DNA of 49,315 nucleotides from the NCBI GenBank assembly GCA_001953115.1, contig LSSL01007722.1, positions 1 to 49,315 on the forward strand, in the 5' to 3' direction. The DNA is from Smittium mucronatum (lineage: Eukaryota > Kickxellomycota > Harpellomycetes > Harpellales > Legeriomycetaceae). Both the position numbers and the translations under genes were made by a program. Each line of letters begins with the position of its first letter. Position 1 is the stretch's first letter. The notes beneath the pieces were generated by a model. The model had not been told where the DNA came from and did no database searches. It saw nothing but the letters and a program-made list of their open reading frames with translations. Below are positions 12,518 through 25,249 of this stretch, piece by piece.

Positions 12518-15368
12518 ATGTCATCCATAGAACTTCCCTCTAATACCGCCAGAGCGGCTCGTCCAGGTGCTATACAAAATAACCGCACCAAAAGAGGCCC
12601 CGCCCGTCCACATAAAACTAAATCCGCTGAAAATTCTAAAACTCAAGATCAGAATCTTAATGAAATAGATGAGACTTCAGAACTCAAGCTTACTTACAAG
12701 TCTCAGCTGTTGACTTTGCTTGAGGTTTTCCCTAATTGGACTGAAACTGACTTAATTTATGCCCTAAAGGATGCGGATGGCGATTTGGAAATTACTATCG
12801 GCAGAATCTCAGATGGTATTTCATCCCTTTTCTTTTCATCTATCTTGTATTTATTTCCCTATGTCCCTTTTAGGAATCTCCTGCCAATGGGGCGAGGTAA
12901 AATCTCGCAAAGATAAAAAGACTGAAGCTAAAAAGACGGCCAAACAAAGCCCTCGTTCTAATTCTGTAGTTGTAAAGTCATCTTCTTCCCGCAGCTCAAC
13001 CTCCAATCAAAGAAGATCACACATCCAAAGTTCTCATACTGATTCTGGACCCCAATCCAACTCCCAAAATTCTCAAAAAGTTAGTGGTGATCATACTTCC
13101 ACCCATAATAAAGCCCTTAAAAGATCTTCAGTAGCTCCTTCTAAGGCACCTATTCAACCTGTTCAGGCTGCCCCCAAGGATATCCCATCTCACTCCTCTA
13201 GCATGGTTCCCCCATCTGGTGGAGTATCCTGGGCTAAGGTTGCTAAAAGGTAATATTAACTATTATTTTCATTTCATTCACTACCAAAAAATTTACTATC
13301 TTTTATTTATTTTTATAGAGCTGTGGAATCTCACCCTCCAGCGATACCTAACATTATATCGGAAGTTGAAAATAAGCCTGATATTATAGAGCCTATCACC
13401 CAAGAGAACGTTCCTGAAAATTCAATCCCTAGCCCCGATTTGGAGAATGAACCTACCATTCCTGAAAATGGAAATGCTGATGATTTAGATTCTGAAGCCT
13501 CTCCAGATCACACTGCTGAAGAGGGTGTTCAGGAAGCTCCTAAAGATGTCCCCGCTGAAGATGCTCCTTCAACTCAGCCTGAAGATGATGAACCTTTAAC
13601 GACTGCCGTTTTACCGAGTGATAAGCCAACCGAAACATCTCTTACTACCAGCGGTTTGAAATTCCAGGCTGAAGCTGTGATTATGCCTCCCTCTTTACAT
13701 AACGTTGATCAGTTAGGTCTGCAATTTGGATCTCTGTCTACTGATTCTACTAACCAAGAAAATGATAAATCTTCTAATGATGTATCTAATGCTCCTTCCA
13801 ACCCAACTCCATCAGAAAGTACTCTTCCTATCAGCGAACAATCAAATACTTCACAAACATCTTCTACAGTTCCTCAGACTGAGAATAAACAGCAGTCTAA
13901 TCCAGCTTCTGGGACTGGCGTTCCATTCTCATCACTCCAACAGCAAACTCAAAGCCAATATATGCCTGGCTTGCTCGCAATGCCACAGGGACCTCTACCA
14001 AATGACTTTGGTGCCGCTATGCTTTATGGGTTCGACCCTCAAAGGGCTCAGATGATGAACTATTACAATGAAAACTTTTCTCAGAACAACGTGTCGAACT
14101 CTACTATTAACCCAACAAGTTCATCTTCTAAAGATGATAGCAACTCAACTCCATCTGTAGGTCTCTCTAGTACCTCAGTAAGTGGTTCTAGTGCAATCCC
14201 TAATATACCTAATCCTGGACAAACTATCGGCAACTATCCCCAGCAGTTCCAACAACCCAATAACTTTCAAGGTTTGGGGAACATGCCATACTATTCTCCA
14301 TTTTATTACAATATGGGCATCATGCAGCCTAATTCACAGTATCCCAACCCAAATCTGGGCTCTAATTACTCCCAGCACTATATGAAGCAAGGCATGTTTC
14401 CTATGTATGCAAACAATATTCCTAATATGAATATGCAACAAGCCCAGCTTCAACAATTATCCATTCTCCACCAACAATTACAAATGTCTCAACAACAACA
14501 GCAACAATTACAAAACAGCCAACCTGGCCATGCCCAACAATCCAAGCAAGCCAAACCTACATCTATCTCGTCAAATACTTCCCAACATGTTAATTTAGCA
14601 TCTCAGCGCGGTCTATCTGTTGGCCAATATGGCTCTTATGGTATTAACAACCAACAACCTGGACAAGGGAATATTAGCTCTTTCGACCAGGAATCCCAGT
14701 CCCAGACACAGCCTAGTCAAGTTCAACAATATGCAGGGTTCCCCAATTCTCAACTTCCTGGATATTTGAATTCTCCTCCAAAAGGTAACAGTATTCCCGG
14801 ACCTGGTGTTGTTTCTTCCAACCCTAAGGAGATATCTTCATCTAACCCTAAATCTGCCCAACCCGGACTAACATCTAGCCAAGCAGCTGCGGCTGCAGTA
14901 ATTGGAGGAACTACCTTTTATCAAAATCCTCAACAAAATGGCTACAGCGGCCCAAGCTCTGGTAGTTATCCAATTAATGTAAACCAGATCCAATCACCTC
15001 ATCAATTATATTCAAATTATGGACATAACCAGCAACAGCCCCAAGTTTATTCACAGAATCAACCATCCATGAACCAGCAATCTCAACAATCTCAAAGTTT
15101 GGGTCAACCCCAACCTCAGAGTGTGCCACAGGGTGTTTCTCAACCTCAAGCTCAATCTCTTGGATATTCCCAGGGTAGCGGTTCATCAGCATATTCCCAG
15201 CAAGCTCAGTCTCAACAATCCCAACAGCAGCAGCAACAATATCACCACAACCACTCGTTGCATAATAGCTCTACCCAACAAACCCAAGTTCAAAGCCAAC
15301 CCGGGTCTTACCACTCGTCATATAATCAGTTGCGAAACAACCCCCCATACTGGTCTGGTCAAAACTAG
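12518..15368 (+). CDS. DEF1: DEF1-like RNA polymerase II degradation factor (CUE domain)
   Basis: Three exons, 12518-12815, 12874-13249 and 13319-15368, give an uninterrupted 907-residue protein. In yeast, Def1 recruits the elongin/cullin ubiquitin ligase to stalled RNA polymerase II through its CUE domain and is itself activated by proteasomal removal of the C-terminus. Here a short basic N-terminus precedes a CUE domain at about residues 58-100, with the FPNW motif and a C-terminal DLEITIGRI helix. It is followed by the W-x-EVK motif typical of Def1 (QWGEVK, about 104-109) and a Lys/Ser-rich linker. A second short motif, VSWAKVAKR, ends near residue 225. Next come a Pro/Glu-rich acidic region (about 227-340) and a long Q/N/S/P-rich tail, interrupted by a hydrophobic, conserved-looking patch around residue 439 (MPGLLAMPQG). 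The length is near or above yeast Def1 (738 aa). The exons are far less A/T-rich than the surroundings. Assignment rests on domain order, since the tail is low complexity. Confidence 0.88.
12816..12873 (+). other. Intron 1 of DEF1
   Basis: 58 bp, GTATTT...TTTTAG, phase 1. Splicing joins the last CUE-domain helix (ISDG) to ISCQWGEVK in frame. The acceptor follows a pyrimidine-rich stretch. Without splicing, the frame stops at 12914-12916. Confidence 0.85.
13250..13318 (+). other. Intron 2 of DEF1
   Basis: 69 bp, GTAATA...TTATAG, phase 2. It joins VAKR to AVESHPP without changing frame. The unspliced frame ends immediately at the TAA inside the donor (13251-13253). Confidence 0.85.
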
Positions 15369-15760
15369 ATCCTCTCTTGGGCTCATTCTGTAGCGAGTAT
15401 CTATAGACCTCTTTGGTTATCCTATATTTGGACGCGAATATCCCCTTCCATTACTTACACTACATATTATCTATCTATATACTTTTTCGATTACAATTAT
15501 TATTATAGTTTTTTTCATTTTAATATCACTTGTAATTTTATTGTTGGATTGGGAAAAAAAGCTAAAGTCTTAACATTTTATTATTTTATTCTAGTGTTAT
15601 TTGTTTTTGCAATGTTATGAATCTTAGATAGTTTATACTCTATTAATTTTCTCCGAACATTATAATAAATTATGAGAAGTAAGCATTGGCAACAGTGGAT
15701 TATCTGTAGTATAGAATATATAGTTCGAATCAAAGGTTAGAATTGGTGTTACAAAAATTT
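15369..15760. other. Convergent 3' intergenic region
   Basis: This 392-base spacer separates the stop codons of two convergent genes, so both 3' UTRs and polyadenylation sites must lie here. T-rich and AATAAA-like sequences occur on both strands (for example AATAAATT near 15664). No further gene is visible. Confidence 0.6.
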
Positions 15761-16096
15761 CTAAAGTTCATTATCGATCTCAGTCAATTTCTCGTTAATA
15801 GCTTCAAGATCAGTTAGCAAAACCTGAGCTGCAACTATTCTACTACTGATTTCATCGATCATATTAATAGTTTGAACTACATGTTGTGCTACGTTTTTAT
15901 AGTTGTCCCCTAGACTGGATATAGCAGAAAAACAAACATCAGAAGAATGAGACAAAATCTGATTATTTGCGTTTACTTTAGTGGTTTGTTTATTCAAATG
16001 GGCGCATAATTCAGAGGATAGATTAGATATCCGGGACTCGATCTGTCTGATTTGGTGGATATGATCTGATATTGGAGATTCCATTGGGGAATCCAT
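15761..16096 (-). CDS. Small coiled-coil protein, possibly BORC subunit 5 (LOH1CR12-like)
   Basis: A single-exon 111-residue protein. The start is the first ATG at 16096; a second Met is at codon 5. After a short polar N-terminus the whole chain is predicted helical with heptad-like spacing: HIHQIRQIESRISNLSSEL, then a central stretch, then IDEISSRIVAAQVLLTDLEA and a final acidic helix. The pattern at the C-terminal end (a helix around INMIDEISSRI followed by LLTDLEAINEKL) resembles the C-terminal conserved region of BORCS5/LOH1CR12 proteins. These belong to the BORC complex, which couples lysosomes/vacuoles to Arl8 and kinesin. Other short BLOC-1/BORC coiled-coil subunits would look much the same by eye, so the specific assignment is an inference. 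The gene is convergent with DEF1 and has no other close partner. Confidence 0.55.
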   Translation of the reverse strand: MDSPMESPISDHIHQIRQIESRISNLSSELCAHLNKQTTKVNANNQILSHSSDVCFSAISSLGDNYKNVAQHVVQTINMIDEISSRIVAAQVLLTDLEAINEKLTEIDNEL

Positions 16097-19000
16097 TGAT
16101 GCAGAAAAAGTAGAATAATAAAATGAGATGAGATTAGATTAGATAGAAGAGCGAATATTATACTGTAATTTCAAAGTATTTTCGGAAAGCTTTGGCTATT
16201 TTTATAACATTAAAAATTCTAAATGAGTAAAATTCTTTTTGGCTTTATTTCGATCGAGAGTTATGTTGGTTACAGTATCAAAAGAAGAAAAGAAAATGTA
16301 GCGAATCTAAAAATTCGAAATGAAAAAAAAAATGCTATTTAAAAATATTTCGGATAAGTATGATCTTTTTATCTTTTAATGGATGCTACGAACAAACATA
16401 TAAAGTAAGACGGATATCTTCTAAAGAATTTTAACTATATTTCGACAATATCAGTGAAGAGAGAATGTAAATCTAATCATATTTTAGTTTTCTAATAGAA
16501 AGATAGTAGTCTTAATCCTTTCTTCCCTTCTTCGCTTCCTCTTCCAACCTAATTAAAAAACGCTTGTAGGGATAATATTTCCCGCAGAATTTTCAAAGCT
16601 TACTCTATTTCGTGTTCGTTTTATCACTCATGTCTAATGCGACCCCATATCCCCTGCCTAATGTGCAAATCAATTATTGATTTCTAAATTTTACACAAAG
16701 TCATCGCATAGCACACCAATCACTATTTTTTCTATCTCCATATAGAAAAAATACATGCTATCATTGGCTATGTATATTCAAAAATAAAGTTAGGGTTATT
16801 TATCCTCTCTCCATATATCCTCAGACGAGGGTTCACCTTCTACCAATAGTTTTTGCTTTTGGGGACCCAGATTTTAATCGTGTTAGGGTCAAAGACATAA
16901 AAATGGCCTGATATTAGATTTCATTTGAGATCTATATCAAGCAAATAATCCTGAATACACACACTACTCTTTAACTTTTCCTCTTGCTTATTCAATTTTT
17001 TTATTATTACAAACCAATCAACAGCTTTAAACAAGACTTTCCTACAAAAAAATTGTAAGAATAACTCGAGCTCTTTAGAACGAATAATAATCCACATTAT
17101 AACATGGGAGGAGGTAAATTAAATGTTTTCAATTTTTTGGGTAAAATTAAACCAAAAATTCTAAAGCTAATAAAATATAGTGAATAAAAAAAACCAATAA
17201 ATTTTTTCAATAGTATATGGAGGGCTAAATGATATAAATATGAAAATCTTTAAAAGAAATAAATATAAACTATGAATAATGTGAATGATATGAATACTTA
17301 AGAGTATGAATTTTTTTACGATAATATGAAGAAAAAAAAATTATGGTGTGAATCCATAAGAAAATTTACAAAATAACATGAAAATATCAAGCTTTGTATT
17401 ATTGGGCTTTGTTTTTTGTTTTTTATAATAAAATAAAATTTATGTTAGAAAACAATAAGATCTGGTATAATTTGAGTGAAAATGGGAGAGATAAAAAGAA
17501 ACCTTTTCAATTTTTTTAAAAGGATGTTATAGTCGCGATTTAATTATATAAAATATAATAGTTATATTTTTTCGGATCTAAAATATATTTTTATAGCTGC
17601 AAGCTTCTTCCTTCCATAATTTTCTCAGATTTAAAAAATTAATATGATAGATTAAATATTGAATTTGATTGAAAAATATCTGACTGATTTCAAGAGAAAT
17701 CAAGATAAATGGTGACTAAATATTTCGAAAATGTTTAAAAATATAAAGCCACAATGGTCTATTGCGTAACTTTTAATATAAGTGGATTTCCGGAGATTTT
17801 AAAACCAATTATTATTACTGAAAATAACAAATAAATTATTACTCCACTAAAAATTGTGAAAATTACTCTAAATAACTCGAAATATTGATTTCAGAAAAAT
17901 TTACCAGCTATAAAATAGATAGTATAAGCACATATAAAATTTCTTTAAAACTGTATTCACAAAACCCCAAAACTAAAATACCCTTATATATTCAGTTAAA
18001 AGTAGCTATAATAAATAAAATAAAAACTTTAATATTTGAAAAAAAATTGTGCAAGAAATAAATATATCGAAACCTTTGAGTAACCTTATATAGCAGAATA
18101 CTCAGCTAATCCAAATAATATTGAGCTTGTAAACATTCAAAAAAATTCCATTAAACGTTTCTTCATTCAATAAAATTTACATTGATTCCGCATTTAAAAA
18201 TTTAAAAAGTGAATATCATGTCGCAATTTTGTGAATAATGGATTCAATCAATTTTTTAATTTATTTACAATAACAATGGTTAGATAAAACTAAAAAAATA
18301 CTATGAAAGAATATTTGAAACGATTAAAATGGAAATTTTCACGATGAAGCTCAAAATTAAATCTGAAAATCTGATACCAGACCCAGCTACACAAATTTCT
18401 AAATCAATTTCAAAGTTTTCAGATATTATATTTAGAGCCAAGTTTCTGTTTCATTTCATAAAAAGTCATTAAAAATTTAATGGGAAATGGCTATGATGTA
18501 TTTAGATAAACTATTTATATCGATATAAGTAAAATATGACTTATAATTAACGTTGAAATTTATGAATTTGGAAATTTATTCATTTTGAAATAGGAAGATT
18601 TAAATTTTTTGTCTGAATTGGTTGATAAAATAACAAAAAATCATTTCGAAAAAATAAAAATAGCTATGAAGGCTATTATATTTTTGAAAATTATACTAAA
18701 AAATCATCGGAAAGATATAAAAGGACGATTGATGAAAATTTTATTAGATATAAGCTTACTAATTTATAAAATTTTATTGATATATCCAAAGATATATTAA
18801 ATTAACATCAACCATTTTACATAATATAGCTAGAAAAAAATGGAGTACAAAAAAGTATTTTTATTAGAAATATTTTTTCTTGTCTAATATTATGAAAAAT
18901 TATGGAACTATTTCTATTTATAATACAACAGAATCTTTTTTTGACCCCTTTGAACTCAAAATAATAGCGAATTTAATAAATGTATATTATTTTGAAAAAT

Positions 19001-20360
19001 TCAACTCATTAACTGTTTTTTTTTCGAGAAAAATACATTTATATATGCAAACAATGTAATTTTTACTTGGGTTTCTGCAAGTTTTTAGTGTTGATTATTA
19101 TTTTTTTGTTTAAAAAAAAACGCTTGAATTATTTTATTTCTTATTCGATACTAAAAATAGCAGTTGTATCAGTTTAACTCTTTTATAAAAAAATTTTGAT
19201 AAGTAAGATTGAAAAAAATAATTAAAAACAACATTCTCAACATAAAATTTATTTGAAAATAATCAATAACTTCGGGTGTAAATTTACGGGTAATTTTTTG
19301 ATTATAAAATTTTATATGCTTTATTTAATACGGAATGCTAAATTTTTACAAATGAAAAACCTCAAAGACATAAATTATAAATCAAGTTGATTCTGTTGGG
19401 AGCATCCATGAAATATATTTATATTATTAAAATATTACCAAATTCGATTATCTAAATAAACTTTTTTAAGCGAATTTGTTTAATGTTAACGTGTTAAATA
19501 TATAATTCCGAAAATTTAATATTTTAACTGATGTCTTGAAATTTTTTTCTATAAAATTATATTGATATCCTAATTAACGGCTTAAAGTTTCTAGGATCTT
19601 TTTAATTTCAGCACTTATATCTCAGATCATTCAAGCTGCTTTCATAGACTTTATATTTCTAAAAAGGGTTATAAATATTTTTAAATAAAGTTTTTGGGTA
19701 GAAAAATAAATTTAAAAAACTAAAATATATTGAATATAGTTAAAATTTAATAAATTTTTACACTGTTATTAGAAGTTGGGTTTTTATGATGATATATACA
19801 TTAAATTATCATAGTAATATTAGAGTATAAAAAAATTTATTCAGGTTTTTATAATCAATATTTTTTGTACATTTCATTTAAAAGTTATATATTCAAAAAA
19901 AATTAAGAAATTAACATTTGCAAATAATAGATTTTTTTCAATAGTAAAAAAATTCGTATAAAAAAAAGGATATTTTGAAGAATTTATAAAATTTATTTTT
20001 ATATGCTGGTTCAAAAAATTCATATTACTATGAAATTATTCAAATTGATTTGCACCATATATAAATTTTCAAATTACGTTACAAAATTTTACATTCTTAT
20101 TCAAGTATTCATATTAGTAACAATTCTTACTTAATTTTAACAAAGATTTAATGCTTTTACTGTCTAACCGTATATAAAGTATGGTGCAAAAATATAGCTA
20201 TCCTTGTCATCTTCTGCAAAATTAATCTGATAAAGGGTGTGCTGATCTTAATGCATCTTTTTAACTTGAGTAATATTAATTATCATTGGCTTTAAAGAGC
20301 TCGAATGATTCCTTCATTTAATTATAGAAGTATTATGATTAAATTACCCTTAAGTTAAAT
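16097..20360. other. Promoter of the small gene, then A/T-rich desert
   Basis: The first ~900 bases are somewhat more complex and presumably contain the minus-strand promoter. From about 17.1 kb the sequence returns to A/T-rich noise. A 63-codon plus frame at 18609-18800 is composed of K/I/L codons only and is not supported. Confidence 0.55.
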
Positions 20361-20363
20361 ATT

Positions 20364-20654
20364 TTATTTGCTTAAGCTATTTATAGATCTTATTTTGAGT
20401 GGATTATATGAGTTAAAAATGTTTAAAATAGAAAAAAATTTGTTCGATGTTATATAAACCGTGGAAACCCCTTTATTTAATACCAGCGTGGCAAAGAAAG
20501 CACTGATATTGGATATGGGTGTCTCCGGGATCCACCTTATTATTCTTAATAGAGTGCACATATCAAATTTAAGTACCATCAGATCGGACGTGTTGGAAAG
20601 TTTTTTGATTAAAAAAATAGATCTAAAATGGTGCAGAAATAAAAGTAGAGACTG
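20364..20654 (-). pseudogene. Open coding-like fragment, unidentified relic
   Basis: The minus strand is open for about 97 codons, and composition is less A/T-biased than in the flanks. The reading (for example CTLLRIIRWIPETPISNISA) has protein-like alternation of charged and hydrophobic residues. It is faintly like the gag/ORF1-type domains of fungal LINEs, but I cannot establish homology. Further minus-strand fragments may continue towards 20150 in other frames. The plus strand of the same interval is also open for 64 codons, so the strand choice is uncertain. Confidence 0.25.
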
Positions 20655-20759
20655 AAAAAAAATAAAAGAATTTAATCCAGCTGCTTTTTCACTTAAGAGG
20701 GAGACCAGTCTAAACAGTACTAATTAAAAGTGTTTTATTTGGTTTAAGATTTATTTTGT

Positions 20760-23700
20760 AGCCACGGTTAGCCTTTTTTGCAAATACAAATTGAATAACC
20801 TTTTTTTAATTTTATGTATTTGTTTAAAATTTACTCAATAGCATTGCTTGTGTAAGAGTGTTTTTTTAAAATTATAAAGATAATCAGTGGGTATAATCGG
20901 TTATATTTCCTACATATAGAAGCTTACTGCTTCTATTTATAAACCATAAAAATAAATTTGAAGCAGATTTCCCTTGTTGATATGCTGTGTTTAAAATAAA
21001 ATAAAAACCATGTTCTCCATTACTCATTTTTTAATTAACTGGAATAGGGTTTTCTCAACGTTGGAATGAATTTTGCAAATAATTTACACAATATGGTCCC
21101 CCAACTTTTCTTTAAGCTCTAGATCAACCTTTTTTAATGTGTTATTGTCATCTGAATTTATATTATCATAAATTAAATGTTAATTAATTGCTCTTAGGAA
21201 AACTGATTATGCTAATATCCAATCTAGTTTAAATGGGATATTATTAGTCATAATCTGTGCTGAAATTTTAAATTAATTTAATATTTTTATTTTTGGTTAT
21301 ATAAAGATAGAGATACATAAGAAAAAAATTATAATATTTTCATAAAATTTCTAAGCGAATTCTGAGAAAATATTATTAATCGCAATTTCATCAATGTTAT
21401 CCAGATATTTAAGAGATTTTATTTCCAATGAATTTTTATTAATCCAACGCAATTAAAGTATTTATTTGAAATAAATGCTAAATATTTATAAAAATTTCGA
21501 ATGAAACAAAAAAATATACAAAAAAATTAATTATTGGTTATATTTTTATATATTCAATGAGAACGTTAAATCAAATCCATTTATGATTGAACAGGATAAA
21601 TTAAAAAGCCGAGCTTTTTTAAAAATCACACGTATTTTTTAATAATAAAGACTTTTAAAATTAGTGAGTTTGCTCCAAAATGGGTCATATTTATCAATTT
21701 TCATGCTCATGTAAAATTATACCCAATTATGAGAAATTTCTTTTTTTTATTTTGTATTAAGCTCCACTTTTTTTAAAAAAAAGATGCAAAATATTTTTTG
21801 GGACTATTTATCAAAATGAAATTTTAATAATTTTTTTTAAATTTACAATATTTTATTGTAATTATTAAAAGAGAGGATTAATAGGTCTATTCTATTTTTA
21901 TAAAATTTTAAATAAAAAAATATTTAGTTTTAAAAATTTCTAAATTAAACAGAAATGACATGAGTGAAGCTCACCCCGAATTTTTTTTTGCAAAAAAGCA
22001 GAAGAAAGAAATTCTAACATTATAATTAATCCTCCAATAGAAGATGTTTTTTAATTATGAAATCAGGGGACATGATTTTTACTTCTATAAGCTATATGAA
22101 GCAAATTAAATTATGTTAACCACTTTTAAAAATAAACTAAAAAAAAATTTCTCATTTTTTTTGCTATCTGATGATCTAGCAAAGATGTAAGAGGCTAAAT
22201 GAAAAAATTAAACACTATCCAGTGATGATAAATTACTATTTCATCTTTGTATCTGAAGCAAATTAATCCATTTTCCACAATATGATCAATCTATGAATTG
22301 AGAGCAAACTGTTTCCAAAAAAACAATAGAAAGGATTAGCATGGCATTTAAAAAAAATTAGAATTTTTTTAATTGTGGTAAAAAAAGCGAGAAGATTTCG
22401 GGGAATGAATTTAAATTTTTTTATCCGATTCAGTTTTGATAATAGACGCTCAATGTAGGAGGCTCATAAGTTCTGTAAAATCTTCAAAGATTCAAGAGTG
22501 CTTTTTTATGGAATACACAAAAGATATTTCATAAAATACGAGTTTGCGCATCTTCCAGGATAAATGGAAAAAATTATGAAATCCTTAAAATATGGATCCA
22601 GTTACAATTTTAACATTTTTCTAATAGTTTAATATTTAAAAAAAAAAATTTAAAAAAATTTACTCAGGTTATGATACCAGAAAAACCAACTTTTTGTTCA
22701 ATTATTTCTAATCTTGAATAAGTGTGTATTTAAATTATATAACCGCCATAATATTGGTTAAATATAAGTAATATAGCATAATTTATCATAAAAAAGCAGA
22801 AATATCTTTTATTAGAATCATACGCGAAAATTAATATTGCCGACTGAAGCAATTATGGGGGTTAGTTAGGGAAAAGTTAAGAAAATCACTATATCTACAT
22901 AAAAAAGTTCATGATGTTTGCGTGAATTTGATCAATTTTTCTACCAGAAAAAGAATTCCCTCTTTGAAACTTCTGGTTCTAAATTTTATTAATTCCGCTT
23001 CTTAACAAAAAAAATCGTTTTAAAACATTAATTATATCATTATATAGTTATATTTTGATAGTAATCGTAGTAATAAATGAAACTCAAACTTATTTATATC
23101 AATAATGAGTTTTTAAAAAAGGGTTTCAATAAATATGAAATTGTGAACTTTAATTCCCCCCTCCCCCTTTTATCAATTTATAATTTGGAAATTTTTTATT
23201 CGGTTTTATCTATTAAAAAGCATCCATTTTGAATTTTAAAATCTGTGAAAAAGGAATCATAAAACAGAAAATCATTTAACATAATTTGAAAAATCTGGAT
23301 AAATTATTAAAAAATTTGGCACATTTTTTTAAACCTTTCAGGGGCCAAAATAAAAAAAAAGGCATTATCAGTAGAAAATACAAAAAATCAATTCAGCTAA
23401 AAAATTGGCGTATTTGGTAAATTTACTTGATAAAAAAATATTGTAGCTACAATTTAATACCAACAATTATAAAGATAAAGGTTATTTATGAATAATTATG
23501 AAACTATAAATTCTTACAAAAAATATGATAATTAAATTTTTAAAGATTCATATTAGAGATGAAAAAAAATAAACCATTGTTAAAACAGAAAATTTTCCAA
23601 TGTATGATAATGATTATGATGATGCTGAAAAAAAATAAATAAATCAAATATAGTTAAATTTTGAAGGTTTTAATAATAACAAGTGAATAGGGAAAAGATG

Positions 23701-25240
23701 AACAAAAAAAATCGAATACGAATAAATGAAATTGATCTCGTGTAAAAAGAAAATTAAAAAAATATTATAAATAGTAAGAAAATTAATTAAAAAAATATTC
23801 AAAAATACAAATTGAAAAAATCATAATACAAAAATTATGGAAAGTAAAAAGAATGAATATAGAAATAAAGTAAATTATGAAATATTTAAAAGATTAGGTA
23901 GCGATATTAAAAACATAATAAACTATCAGCGTTGATTTTTTGGATTTTATAATAAGAAAAATAAAATGGGTTTAGGTTTAAATCATTTGATATTTATATG
24001 CAAAAGAATAAATAAAATATTTCAATTAGTATTAGAAAAAAAAAATTGAATATATATCTATTGAATATATAAAATATATGTTATGTTATAAATATTTATA
24101 TAACATGAAAAAGTATAAGACCCTTTGCGGAGTAAAATATCAAATCTTTACCGGAAAATAAAAATACACGAATATGTAAAAATATTATCTTAATCATTCA
24201 ATTAAATAATATATTGAAGAATAAATTTAAATTTTCAATGGAATTTTAAATAGAGGTTCAGATTTATCAATGTATAGATATTTGATATAAGTAAGATACG
24301 TTATGTTATATGATATCATTAACCAATATCAAAGCTGACGCATATATCATTGTATCTTTGGATAAGAAATTTGTCACTTTCTGTCCGAAAAATGATACAC
24401 TATTTAAAACTAAAAAACTCATTTTCGTCAATAATATTAGCAGATGTTAATAAAGTTTGTTGTGGTTTACAGATTTAAATCACAAATATTGGCTTAGATC
24501 AATAATGGGTATTTTTATTTCTTTTCTCTAAATCATATAAGGATTTATTTTTAAACTTTATCTAAATATGTTTATAATCTTTCAATATTTTTCCTATAAA
24601 TAATGCACATTTATATAAATTTGAACCATGATTTATTTATTTTTATTTTTTTTATCGAAATTCAAAAATTTCGACTAAAAAATTTAATTATTTCAGTTAT
24701 ATGTTTTTCACTCATTTTTTTAATACCTTATATTTTGTTCCTTCACATTTTAACATTATTTTTTTATTTAGTAAACTTGATTTTTATTTACTGATTTTTT
24801 TTAACGATTAAGGATCTTTAAAATTGTTTTCTATTTAATTTTTCTACATCTTTAATCCATTTTTATTAAAACCAAATACATTTTTTGTTTTTTTTAAATA
24901 TTTATATCAAAAATTTTTTTCTAATTTTTTTTTTTCACGCTCTACTTTTTTTTATAGCAACTTATAATAATCTTTTTAAAAATTTTCTATTGTTTAGCAT
25001 TTATTCTAATATTTATATAACTATATATAATAGTTTTAAATAATATAATAAAAAACTTACTCATCTACCTTTTTTTTCTAGTTATTTATTTGATTTATAA
25101 TAAAAAATGGAATATTTTGACTCATATAAATAATCTCAGTTTTTTCCATCTTACAACTTTTTTTTGAATTTTTCTAGTCAATTTTATTTTAAAAATTCAA
25201 ATTTTAAATTCCAAAATATCTCAAAGAACACTAATTTTTT
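20760..25240. other. A/T-rich desert between relics
   Basis: No gene is supported. The stretch 22140-22600 is slightly more complex and has a stop-free plus frame of about 37 codons (from about 22463), possibly another decayed element that I could not name. A C-rich run (CCCCCCTCCCCC) lies at 23156-23167. A 63-codon hydrophobic frame at 24603-24794 is A/T-composition noise. Confidence 0.5.
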
Positions 25241-25249
25241 TTTTTTTTT

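Noticed and set aside
22463..22620. Plus-strand open stretch reading KFCKIFKDSRVLFYG
   Set aside because: Protein-like texture but only about 37 codons before a stop, and no family recognised. It could be a relic but cannot be supported.
24603..24794. Hydrophobic 63-residue membrane protein
   Set aside because: The composition is only F, I, L, N and Y codons from A/T-rich sequence, with no conservation cue and no sensible upstream context.
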